From Agriotes lineatus (taxonomy: Eukaryota; Arthropoda; Insecta; Coleoptera; Elateridae), in the NCBI GenBank assembly GCA_940337035.1, contig CALNHX010002290.1, forward strand, positions 62,001-126,000: a DNA stretch of 64,000 nt. Reading direction: 5' to 3'. The number at the start of each line of letters is the position of its first letter. The first letter of the stretch is position 1. Positions 10,674 to 20,994 of the stretch are shown here, piece by piece. The notes beneath the pieces are model-generated. The model made no database searches. It was not told where the DNA came from and saw only the letters and a list, made by a program, of their open reading frames with translations. A program made the translations under genes and the position numbers.

Positions 10674-11520
10674 TTTCTATTCTTATTAAACTCACTAACA
10701 CCAGTAACATACGCAAATAATAACACCCTGACGATTTTTATTCAAAAGAATCTACAAGTATAGCTTTGACCGACCTGCAACCAAATCTATCGAAATACTG
10801 ATGACGCTGCTAAATCTAAAAATCAACGAACTAACGGAACATTGTTCGTCAGCTGTCTTCTATTTCATATTCCAGTACTTGTGCCATCTTACGGCGAATA
10901 GAATAAACGTAGTTGCAGTAGCACGGCAGTAGTTGTCGAAGCTTCTGTGACACGCCACAAAATTAAGGTGCCGCCACTCTCCACTGAGGTAGAAATTTGA
11001 ATATTTCCATTCAACAAATTTGATTATTTATGAAAATGGACAGTATTGTTCCATTCACTTAGAATAATATTGTAATATTGACCAACACGCATTTTTTTTA
11101 CGTTGATCCACGAGCGGCTTTGAAATATAATGAAATTATGCGCAGTTTTCCAACTTTTTTCGTCGCAGTAAAAAAACTACACATTCAAAAAATTGTAAAA
11201 AATTAGGTTGCGTATAAATGCAATAATAATTCGTGAAAAAAAAAACAACAGGAAAAATTGTCCATTATTTATGGAATGAATGGAGAAAAACCTGTTTTTT
11301 TTTTGTATTTTTGATTATATTCAAATACGAATGGCCAGATCTACGTGAAAAAAATATATATTGCAGGAAACCAAACCCTACATAACATATATTTTTTTCA
11401 GAATTTTTGAATGTAGGGTTCAAAAATTGTGGGTTGACTTTAAACCTTAAGCAAGTGCCACTTGATGTTAAACATCTTCAGCTTACTCCATTAATTTCAT
11501 AATTTAGGAGTTTCAATATG
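10674..11520. other. Upstream region of transposase copy 1, no terminal repeat identified
   Basis: This region would hold the promoter and the far end of the copy 1 element. TTAAGGTGCCGCC at 10963 looks like a possible TTAA-type terminus, but I could not find an inverted partner near 4.3-5.6 kb. Several A/T homopolymer runs occur (11100-11420). Confidence 0.35.
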
Positions 11521-13184
11521 ATTGTTTACTTGTAGATTATGTCAACAAGCGCAGATGCCTGAAAAATTTGCCCCGTGGAAGTGTCGACAAACCGCCATCA
11601 TTTAAAACGGTCCAAAGCAAACAGGCGCGTTTGAATAGGCTCCAAAAGAGGAAAACGGAGCAACTCACAAATCGTGTTACTACTGTTACCACAAAACACA
11701 GGCCCGTCAAGCACCGAACAACCCGAGATGGAAGCAGCTAATGCTCTGTTAGAGTTGCACAATATGCAGATTGGCAGTAATAAACTGCATGAAGACAAAG
11801 CGGAGCAAGTGAACACATTTGTAGATAGGTAAGTGGTTGAAGTTTGACATTGCCGATATTATAAATAATGAATATAGGGTAAAATGTTATAGAGGTATAA
11901 ATAATTTAGCCCTTTTTATCGTAATTGTTGATGTGGTGTCTAAACTATCACTGTCGTCAACAAAGTTCTGCATTAGAAAGCAGGTTTTATAACTACAATA
12001 AAAATTAAATTGGGGCTTACATTTAGATTTTTGGCAATTCTTTTTAATGTATTCAGTTTCAATATGATTGTTTACTTGTAGATTATGTCGACAAGCGCAG
12101 ATGCCTGAAAAAAACTGCAATTCCTTCCCAAAATTTGCCCCTTTGAAGTGTCGACAAACCGCCATCATTTAAAACGGTCCAAAGCAAACAGGCGCATTTG
12201 AATAGGCTCTAAAAGAGGAAAACGGAGCAACTCACAAATCGTGTTACTACTGTTATGGAGGAACCACAAAACACAGGCCCGTCAAGCACCGAATAACCCG
12301 AGATGGAAGCAGCTAATGCTCTGTTAGAGTTGCACAATATGCAGATTGGCAGTAATAAACTGCATGAAGACAAAGCGGAGCAAGTGAACACATTTGTAGA
12401 TAGGTAAGTGGTTGAAGTTTGACATTGCTGATATTATAAATAATGAATATAGGGTAAAATGTTGTAGAGGTATAAATAATTTAGCCCTTTTTATCGTAAT
12501 TGTTGATGTGGTGTCTAAACTATCACTGTCGTCAACAAAGTTCTGCATTAGAAAGCAGGTTTTATTAACTACAATAAAAATTAAATTGGGGCTTACATTT
12601 AGATTTTTGGCAATTCTTTTTAATGTATTCAGTTTTCATATGATTGCTTACTTGTAGATTATGTCGACAAGCGCAGAGGCCTGAAAAAAACTGCAATTCG
12701 TTCCCAAAATTTGCACCTTTGAAGTGTCGACAAACCGCCATCATTTAAAACGGTCCAAAGCAAACAGGCGCATTTGAATAGGCTCTAAAAGAGGAAAACG
12801 GAGCAACTCACAAATCGTGTTACTACTGTTATGGAGGAACCACAAAACACAGGCCCGTCAAGTACCGAACAACCCGAGATGGAAGCAGCTAATGCTCTGT
12901 TAGAGTTGCACAATATGCAGATTGGCAGTAATAAACTGCATGAAGACAAAGCGGAGCAAGTGAACACATTTGTAGATAAGTGGTTGAAGTTTGACATTGC
13001 CGATATTATAAATATTGAATATAAGGTAAAATGTTGTACAGGCATAAATAATTTAGCCCTTTTTAACGTAATTGTTGATGTGGTGTCTAAACTATCACCG
13101 TCGTCAACAAAGTTCTGCATTAGAAAGCAGGTTTTATTAACTACAATGAAAATTAAATTGGGGCTTACATTTAGATTTTTGTAA
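11521..13184 (+). repeat. Three tandem copies of a THAP-transposase exon unit (about 545-577 bp each)
   Basis: Units begin at GATTG(T/C)TTACTTGTAG: 11521, 12066 and 12642. Each holds an acceptor-like TTGTAG, the end of a THAP domain (RRCLKKTAIPSQNLP, the AVPT-like box), a Lys-rich linker, an acidic linker (EEPQNTGPSSTEQPEME) and a helix-turn-helix segment. The first unit has an 18-19-bp deletion in the AVPT-box region and lacks the ATGGAGGA seen in units 2 and 3. Units 1 and 2 contain GTAGATAGGTAAGTGG where unit 3 has GTAGATAAGTGG. The copies are very similar, so the triplication is recent. Confidence 0.8.
12831..13184 (+). pseudogene. THAP-type DDE transposase fragment (linker and helix-turn-helix)
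   Basis: Unit 3 is the only unit whose linker and helix-turn-helix are open in one frame, 117 residues here. The C-terminal part (KCCTGINNLALFNVIVDVV, later KIKLGLTFRFL) resembles the helix-turn-helix that precedes DDE_Tnp_4 domains in THAP/Harbinger-type transposases. The frame ends just where the catalytic domain should begin, because an inverted-repeat element starts at 13194. The first half of the THAP zinc finger and the DDE domain are both missing. In units 1 and 2 a 4-bp difference after FVD breaks the frame or creates a splice donor. Confidence 0.6.
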
Positions 13185-13193
13185 AAATTGGAG

Positions 13194-13662
13194 GTTAGCA
13201 GGTTAGGTTTTGCATCAGTTTTGACCAAGAACACTATACTAAGGAGATGCAACTTCCTATGACGGCTGTATATAAAAGCGGCCTCTATGCCGGGGATAGC
13301 CGTCGCGGCACTGTTGACAGCGTGTAACTACTTCGGTCATTTTCGTTTGTTTTCGCTGCTGTTCGAGAGTTGGAAGCGAGCTAAATTAACCTGTAATCCC
13401 GGTTAAAAGTCAGTTTACGGTTGTTAATCCAATGGAGTGTATTTCAAGTGTGTTATGAATTGTTAAAACATGGTCCGAATTTCCAGCTACACTCAGTAAA
13501 TATTAGACATTGACAGTTCACGAGTTTTGTGAATGAATAAAGCTACACCACGACCGCCTTATTTGTCAACTTTTAGCGGTTTGCTTCGAAACGGGAGTTG
13601 CGTCTCCTTAGTATAGTCTTCTTGGTTTTGACACAGACCGATGCAAAACCTAACCTGCTAAC
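13194..13662. mobile_element. Inverted-repeat element with promoter-like and polyadenylation-like signals
   Basis: GTTAGCAGGTTAGGTTTTGC at 13194 is repeated inverted at 13643-13662. Similarity between the arms continues for about 70 bp to TACTAAGGAGATGCAACT and its inverse. The loop of about 330 bp has TATATAAAAG at 13269-13278 and AATAAA at 13536-13541, the order expected for a small transcription unit or a solo LTR. No open frame is present. It might be an LTR or TRIM element inside an older hairpin, or a hairpin element with its own promoter. Confidence 0.55.
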
Positions 13663-13889
13663 ATCGAATTTGACATAGACTTACAGTGCCACCAACATAT
13701 TATTCTGCTGCATAATGTCACATTTTACTGACGTTTGAATAAAAATACATTTCTATCGTGCAAAAAACCTCATGAGCATCACGAACGTTATGGAATTACC
13801 AATCTCAGACAATAATTGGAGTCGTCGCTTCACTCCTCCAAACAATTGTCTTTCATCGCTAAAATGTCCTTACCGTTCTTAATATTTAA

Positions 13890-14042
13890 TATACTCTATA
13901 GGAAGTATAAATTGAATAACAGAAATAATAATGATAAATGGCTACAAAATCGTTGATATTTTAACTTTCTCTTATGGCAAATAGTATTTAAACGTTTTCT
14001 AAGTCATGGAATTGCCATGTTTCGTACAATTTTAGGCAACCT
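13890..14042. repeat. Half copy of the foldback family at 17163-17425
   Basis: TCATGGAATTGCCATGT, then CGTACAATTTTAGGCAA, match the right arm of the complete hairpin at 17163-17425. CTCTTATGGCAAATAGTATT further left is a diverged match as well. The left arm is not recognisable. Confidence 0.6.
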
Positions 14043-14434
14043 CTATATAAAAATGTTTATTGCAAGCAAAATAGTAATTGTTTTATTGAATTAGAAGTGT
14101 CACTTTGTTTGACAAGCAATTATTTTAATTATATATTAACTCAAAAATTGCAAGTCAAACAGAGCCACTTTTAATCCAAATAATGCATACTATTTTTTGT
14201 GCAACCTAGAAAAGTAAAAATTCAAAATTTTAGATTGCTTTTGACGTTACTCATTTAAAAACCATTATGACAAGTGCATCCATAGACGACCAGTTAGACC
14301 TTAATTTTAGTTCATAGGAAATATAGGCTATTTATGTTACAAGTATGAAGTTAAGGACTTCTTTTGGGTGAACCGCAGTGTACGGTAATGCGAGCGATGT
14401 ACATAAAGAAGGCCAACCTTAATGAAACATTGGA

Positions 14435-14487
<53 letters not shown>

Positions 14488-15363
14488 TTTTATAATTAAT
14501 AATAAAATAATAAGTACATTTTATTGTTACTCTTTTCTCACTTGGGTGTTATCCTGTAATAAAATAATTTTTAGGTAATTTAATACCAGTAGAATTGTTC
14601 TGCAAATTGAGAAATAAGATTGAGATGACAAATTGCAATAAAATTGGGAATTAATTAAATTGCTCAATTTATTTAAAGTAGTGATATTTAATACAACATT
14701 ATTTTTAATATTAAGAACTAAAGTAAATACTTAAATTAAGAAAGGTTTTTGAATATGTACTTTGTAAATGCGATTATATTAATTATCGTTATGAGGCGGC
14801 AGTATTATAGTACCTTTGAAAGAGGTTTTAGTAAAGTTTTCGAAAATTAATTTGGAAGGATTCCAGAAAATCAGACTGATTTACAGTTATCAATTGAAAA
14901 AAAAATGCAATAATACTAGCAGTCTTTTTTAAATCTCGTGGGTAGAATATGTTCAGGAAATCTATTGACAAATATAAATGTGTAATAACATTAGTTAAGC
15001 CAATTAGGTATTTTTTTGTAGAAAAAGTAAGTAATATGATGGACATTTAACTTACCATGTTGATTCACACACCACTTATAAGAACAAGACACCAAGCTAA
15101 ATAAACAATATACCAAAACAAAATTACAAGAGCGACTGAACACCAAGAACTTTAAGCAATAATGTTGTTGATATCAGGTAGTTTTTACAGGTGGGGTTGA
15201 TTACCTGAGTTTTTGGAATAGGAAGTAGACACTTAAATACGTTTACAAATTACCCATCATAACTAAAGCTGATATTATATGGCAAATGTATATTTTGTAT
15301 AATTGATAAACCGGATAAACTTTTCGCATATGTATACTAATTATGTGAAAACAAATTGTTTAA
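14043..15363. other. AT-rich region with a TA microsatellite
   Basis: A (TA)22 tract occupies 14439-14483. The remainder has no long frame and no inverted ends that I can see. A few minus-strand frames of 60-70 codons are low-complexity and unsupported. Confidence 0.5.
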
Positions 15364-16030
15364 GCCAAGTTTCACTTTGCATATTTTGCATATTTATACG
15401 TTTTTGAGCATACTTTCTGGATTTTGCATATTTGGTTATATTTAGCAATAATTTGTAATGTATGAACTTTTAAAGATTTTTTTGTTAAATTTACTATTTC
15501 ATGAAATTTATTAATTAAATGTTTGTGTGCAATTGAGATATATACTTTCACTTTCTGCCGCTGGAGTGCAGTGCGCATATCGAAATAAGCAGAGGAAAGG
15601 GAGAGTCCCTATTAAAATCTTTGACTATATCAACATAGACTGCCAGATACCCCCACTTTTCCCATAGAAGCAATGTATAAAGAATCAGACAATATAGAAT
15701 CCACTTCAAGAGTGTTGGGTGAATAATAGTCTGGCGGGGTTAGGGGAAATCTCATTTTTATGTTGATAACAACCTGAAGTTGGCGTTGGCAGTCCATGTT
15801 TATATGGCCAAACGTTAAAACGAATGTCGTCTTTGAATAAATATTAGGGAATTAAATAAACTCATACAAAATAACTAAAATTTTTACATTATTTAGAATA
15901 CTCCTACCTATTTTCAAAATAAAATGAGGAGCATATTATGTGCATATATTATAACTTTGGGTGCATATACTCAACAAAATATATGCATATATATGCGCAT
16001 ATTTTCGTACATTTGAGTGCATATAATTAT
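15364..16030. repeat. Possible hAT-like MITE with GCATAT subterminal repeats
   Basis: Clusters of TGCATAT motifs occur at 15376-15440 and again at 15935-16025, on either side of a unique core of about 500 bp. Dense short subterminal repeats at both ends are common in hAT elements. I could not identify matching terminal repeats or an 8-bp duplication, so the call is tentative. Confidence 0.3.
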
Positions 16031-16075
16031 CAGCTTTAATCATATCAATAAAACATAATATTTCCTTTATAATAA

Positions 16076-16370
16076 TAATGGTGAGGCACTAACACCCCAT
16101 GAAGGAGCTTGGCCTGCAAGGCGGAAGGTTAGAGCTTCCGTATTCTCGCTCTCACACCCGGCTGTCGCGTATCAAATTCATGACACGTGGTGATGTGGTG
16201 AGCACCACGCATTAGACAACCGCATTATTACCCCTTGTTCTTTCGAACGCAGGTTCCCAATTATTTAAAGAGACTGGGTAGGCCGCCCGCCAGGCATCGA
16301 TCTGGGATTTGAACTCCAGACTTCCGCGCCGCAGTCCGATGCTCTAGCCATCAGAGCCACGCTGGCGAAC
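16076..16370 (-). mobile_element. tRNA-derived SINE, ATT tail
   Basis: On the minus strand the head contains a tRNA-like A box (GATGGCTAGAGCATCGG) and a B box (GTTCAAATCCC) about 35 bp apart, the internal RNA polymerase III promoter of tRNA-derived SINEs. The body runs on for about 200 bp and ends in ATTATTATT at 16070-16080. It is not a functional tRNA, because the acceptor-stem pairing is poor. Confidence 0.7.
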
Positions 16371-16418
16371 GGAGGATATAAGATGGGGAATAAAGAAATA
16401 AAAATAGTGTGCTACGCC

Positions 16419-17679
16419 TAGTGATGTGGGTCGGGTAAATACCCAGTGGGTACGGTATTTATAAATGGGTATTTACCTGGGTATTTACCCCTGCCTCGGG
16501 TAAATACCTAAACACTGGGTATTTATCAAATGTGTAATATTTAGAAAGCTAAGCTAAACTTTTACTCACATCATTATGTTATCTTAATAAATAAACTACA
16601 TATAAATGCACTGGAATATTTTATGTAAAATAACAATTTAAATGTAACATTGAATAAGCATTCACCCAGGTAAATTACTCATTTATCGGGAAAGAACATT
16701 GGCTGCCGAAGTTTATGGAAATAAACAGTTAGACGCAATAAATTGCGCCTGTTAGAGATTACAAAAAAACATTGTAACGGCTCTGACTCCATTTTTAAAA
16801 AATGAACATAACATTAATTTGAAGAAATAATCCTTATAATTATTAACATTAGTATATACTTATATACATATTACGAAACAATCTTAATAAGGCAAAAAAT
16901 ATCACAAAATAATATAAACAACGCTGTATACCGATGGGACCATAAGTATGCAACAGCAATAAGATAGCATGAGCAAAAACACATAATACTTGAATAAGAG
17001 ATAACCTTAAAAAAAGTTATTTTAGTAGGCATATTTTGTTGACATATGCCATAATTAAAATGAACATCAAGTTTACTCAAATATTTGTTTGTATGTTCAT
17101 CTCTTTCTTATTCAATCATTGAATTCTGTTTCTTCTTCATGCTATCTCATTGCTGTTGTATACAGGTTGCCTAAAATTATATGGAACATGGAAATTCCAT
17201 GAGTTGGAAAAGATTCAAATACTAATTACCATAAGAGTAACCGAAATAGAAAATGCAATAATTACTTTGGTAGCTAGGCAACAAGTAGGTATAATAGCTA
17301 CTTGTTGCCTAGCTACCAAAGTATTTATTGCATTTTCCATTTCGGTTACTCTTATGGTAATTAGTATTTGAATCTTTTCCAACTCATGGAATTGCCATGT
17401 TCCGTACAATTTTAGGCAAAACCTGTATAATTATGTCCCCATTGTATTTTGGGCAGTAAATGTTCTCAGTTCAGCTATTTTCTTAAACATTTTTATAAAA
17501 TTCGAATAGAGTACCTTCAGTTATGAATCAATTATACTCATTAGATAGATACATTAGATTATAATATTTGTAAATGAGTCTATAAATATCCGCTTAAATA
17601 CCCATTTTGGGTATTTACCCGGATAAATACCCCAGGTATTTACCCCTAAAAATAAATACCCGGGTAATTTACATCACTA
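16419..17679. mobile_element. Non-autonomous hAT element, 1261 bp, with 8-bp TSD
   Basis: GCTACGCC is found at 16411-16418 and 17680-17687. The element begins TAGTGATGTGGGTCGGGTAA and ends inverted, TACATCACTA. Many GGGTATTTACCC-type motifs crowd both ends. The perfect 8-bp duplication and TAGTGATG ends identify hAT. No transposase is present. It sits in the catalytic YADD region of a LINE and carries a younger hairpin MITE. Confidence 0.9.
17163..17425. mobile_element. 263-bp near-perfect hairpin MITE with TA flanks
   Basis: CAGGTTGCCTAAAATTATAT pairs with the inverse ACAATTTTAGGCAAAACCTG. The arms are about 130 bp each, with a turning point at GTAGGTATAATAGCTAC. TA flanks both ends. It lies within the hAT element at 16419-17679. 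Confidence 0.85.
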
Positions 17680-18104
17680 GCTACGCCGATGATGCCGTGC
17701 TCCTGGCAGAAAATGAAAATTACTTGCAACGACTATTGTTTAGGTTCAAAACAGCAGCGGAAGAATTTAACATGAGAGTATCAACAGAAAAAACAAAATC
17801 ATTGACTATCTCGAAAGAACCTCTTCGATGTAAATTGGCCGTTGATAATAATATAATTGAACAAGTTATGAACTTTAACTACCTAGGTGTACACACATCT
17901 AGCATGAGAAACCTAAACGAGGAAGTTCGCAATCAAGCAATGAAAGCGGCTGCGATATCAGGCTACCTACGAGACGTGATATGGACAAATAAGCACATGT
18001 CGGTTGAAAGTAAAGTACAGATCTATAAAACCTGCGTCAGACCCATCATAACTTATGCCGCCGAAACCAGAGCTAAAACAGCCAAGAAGAAGAAGAAGAA
18101 GAAG

Positions 18105-18594
18105 ATATCAGCTAATTCCAGGAATTTAGTTTTTGGAAACTGTCCCAGTGACATTTCCACTAATTCAATTTACAGCATTGTAACAATAATTATTATCATT
18201 TAATACTGAACAGAAAAATCTGGTGCGATACACGCACACAACTTCCTTTTACAGTGATCTTATAATTAGTCAAAAATTTGATTTAAAATTTTTAAGCATT
18301 GGTCAAAAATTTTCAAAAATTACAAATTGTACAAAAACGGTGCAAAATAGAGCGTTAGGTGAAGAGACAAATTTTCTCTATAATTTTAAGCTGAATTCAA
18401 AAATGTAATAATATACCGGGTCTTCTATTTAAAATAGGAGTTAATAAAAAAATTTAAAAAAAAACAAAGGAAACCCATTTTAGAGGTGTTCAACTGGAAA
18501 ATCACCTATCTCACATCAATACACATTAAAAATGTAATACAAATGAGAAGTTTGAAAAAAATCGTTAGAACCGTTTTTGAATAAATCGAAAAAA
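18105..18594. other. Unassigned sequence after the LINE relic
   Basis: Contains the end of the (AAG)n tail and AT-rich sequence. A repeat-like stretch begins near 18415 (ATACCGGGTCTTCTATTTAA) but no partner end was found. Confidence 0.4.
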
Positions 18595-19113
18595 ATCTGA
18601 AAAATCACAAGAGTAAACACCTACTTCCAGTTAATGCGATTTTCTTCAAAAGCTTGCTGTCGCATCTACATAGTACACAAAACTTATATATAAAGTTTCA
18701 ACCCCATACCGCTTTTCGTTTTTGAGATATTCTGTTCACAGACAGACACTCACACAGACACACACACACACACACAGACAGACCCTCACATAGACACACA
18801 CACACACACAGACAGACCAATAAAAAAAATATGTTTTTTGGGTTCAGGAGACTCTGAAACGTGAAGATCTGTTGAAAACTCAATTTCGAATTTTTGGGGT
18901 GAATCCAATACTTCCTTTATTGTAAAAGGAAGTAAAAAGAAGACACTATTCAATTCAGCAGTATCGGCTGTATCCAATATGTAGGAAAGTGGCCTGAAGG
19001 CTATCCAAAAATTTCCAATCTCTAGCGTGCTTTTAAAACTTTCTTTAGTGCAACAAAAGTTATTAGATTCGTCCTACATTTTAAATGCGGCATATGCCGC
19101 GGGCTTCGGCTAG
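18595..19113. mobile_element. Possible non-autonomous Helitron with a CA microsatellite
   Basis: The right end has a short hairpin (GCCGCGGGCTTCGGC) directly before CTAG at 19110-19113, the 3' signature of Helitrons. A left end of the TC type could be TCTGAAAAATCACAAG at 18595. An interrupted CACACA/CAGACA microsatellite occupies about 18735-18818. No rolling-circle replicase is encoded. The 5' boundary is uncertain. Confidence 0.35.
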
Positions 19114-19450
19114 TTTTGTAAGAATTCGCCTTCGAACGACACGTTGTCTGCGTCAATTTGATGCCAACCTTTCTTTCGCAAATTACATCTACTGCTGCTC
19201 GTATCGAGTACATTTATTACTTTAAAATTACTGGCCTCATTGCAACAAATAAAATCTTTAATTCTGTGCTCGTTTTGAATATTCATTTTTTATTATACCT
19301 GCATCAGAATCGCCGTTTAAAGCACGCCTAAGTGTGCGAAAATAGGCGATTAAAGCTCACCGAAGATAATCGAATCGCGGTCCGCTCCTGCAAATTTCTT
19401 AATCCCAAATATGACCCTTGTAGTTCGCATTTGATTTTGAATGAGTAAAG
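19114..19450. other. Spacer, nothing recognised
   Basis: Unique-looking sequence between the possible Helitron and the Jockey-type LINE. The 5' end of the LINE could lie anywhere from about 19380 to 19500. Confidence 0.4.
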
Positions 19451-19580
19451 ACGTATTAGTCGACACTTAGATAAAGTTTAAGTGCAGCTTTATGACTTGT
19501 GTTAGTGAAAGGTCAGCAGGCCTCGTGGACCCACCTGGTCTAAAGATACCGGTAAGTGGCTATCCACTTTATCGCGCGAA

Positions 19581-20992
19581 ATGAATTTCACGCAGCCCGC
19601 AGCAAATGTAGCATTCGGATATCCAAACCAGACAGTAATTCCTAACAGCAGTTATAATTATTATCAACCTCCTTATCCACCACAGCAAACTTCTTTCACA
19701 TTTAACCCCGAAAACCCACATTCAACAATCGCCTTCCCAAATACATCTCACTATGCTGCACCTGTGGCAGCGCCGTTTTTGAATCAATCTAATCAACATA
19801 TTTCAAATAACAATGAAACCGAAAACCAAGAAGAGCTAGAAAACACGCACTCCTGGCAAACAGTCAAAAAAAGGAAAATCCGCTCCTTTGAAAATATACA
19901 GACGATTACAAATCAACCTGATCCAAATACACACAATAAATATGCAATACTTAGCGACATCGACGATAACATGCATGAAGGCAATCTAGATACGGTATCA
20001 AAAGGTCAAACGAATGAACTAAAACCACCGCCCATTTTTATTTACGGTGTAACCAACTTCAAAGGTATGATAGACAATCTCGCGAAGGTCACTGATGCCG
20101 AAACGTATCACAGTAAGGCTTTAGCAGATAATATAGTAAAAATTCATCCACACACCGTGGACACATACAGAAAGCTAATCACATATCTAAGGGACGAAAA
20201 GATAGTACACCACACATATCAGCTAAAACAGGAGCGGTCCTACAGAATTGTTATAAGAAACCTACATCATTCAATTCCAGAAGAAGACATGAAATCAGAA
20301 CTACTGGAGGCTGGCCACTCAGTCCCCAATATTCTAAACATAAGACACAGAGTTAGTAAAGAACCACTCTCTATGTTCTACGTCGACTTAGAACCTAAAG
20401 AAAACAATCATAAAATCTTTGAACTCAAGTCCATTTGTGGAACGATAATAACAGTTGAACCACCAAGAAAGAAAACTGGGATAATAGCAGAGTGTACTAG
20501 ATGCCAATCTTATGGGCACTCCAAAACCTACTGCACCAGGCCTCTTAGTTGCGTAAAATGTGGCGGCCCACATAATACCTCCATATGCACCAAATCAAGA
20601 AATACAACCAGCAAAATGTGTACTATGTGGGCGGAAATCATCCGGCGAACTACAAAGGCTGTAGGGCCTACAAGATCTTTTGACGGTAAGAAACAAAGTG
20701 AGTCATACACCTCACCGTATACCCAATACCACAAGTTCACGCCATAGCCCTTCCCCTAAAATCCATCACTTTCCCACCCCTAATATCTCTACTACCGCAA
20801 ATACACCAAATGTGTTCCTATGCACAAGTAACAAACAGTGCACCAAGAGTCGGAGCAAATAACGACCCATTTTCCTTGTTATCACAACAACTGACAACGC
20901 TCTTATCAGAATTTAAATCCATGTTCGCCCAGATGCTTCAAAAAAACACCACGATGCTAAACCTACTTACAAGCCTCGTCAACAAACGCTAA
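19581..20992 (+). pseudogene. LINE ORF1, gag-like RNA-binding protein
   Basis: The first 388 codons are open. A Pro/Asn/Gln-rich head (1-90) is followed by a central fold (about 150-290, the PRE_C2HC-associated region) and CCHC knuckles at C305-C318 (CTRCQSYGHSKTYC) and C324-C336 (CVKCGGPHNTSIC). A third knuckle (K/C-V-L-C-G) is present in the DNA near 20613-20650, but two single-base insertions around it push translation out of frame, ending the frame at 20747. The true C-terminal part reappears at 20810-20992 (LSQQLTTLLSEFKSMFAQML). Such proteins package LINE RNA. The protein is no longer intact. Confidence 0.8.
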
Positions 20993-20994
20993 CA

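Larger units (their letters stand above)
16374..18104 (+). pseudogene. Truncated RTE-like LINE reverse transcriptase, interrupted by a hAT element
   Basis: The left piece, 16374-16418, encodes GYKMGNKEIKIVCYA. The right piece starts at 17680 and, with the TSD counted once, continues into the YADDAVLLAEN catalytic motif, followed by the thumb region (EEVRNQAMKAAAISGYLRDV, YKTCVRPIITYAAETRA). It is clearly related to the LINE at 46218-47418. The coding sequence stops at ETRAKTA and passes into an (AAG)n run, which is also the 3' tail of the 46-kb copy. The C-terminal 100 or so residues were therefore deleted internally. The 5' end is also missing. Confidence 0.75.

Noticed and set aside
10963..10985. 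TTAAGGTGCCGCC as the terminus of transposase copy 1
   Set aside because: No inverted partner was found near 4.3-5.6 kb, so the end of copy 1 stays undefined.
11521..13184. CRISPR-like or satellite array
   Set aside because: Units of 545-577 bp carry a transposase exon, with no short repeat/spacer pattern.
14439..14483. TA repeat as a regulatory or origin-like element
   Set aside because: A plain (TA)n microsatellite is a sufficient explanation.
16270..16370. Possible tRNA gene on the minus strand
   Set aside because: The stem pairing is poor and a SINE body with ATT tail follows.
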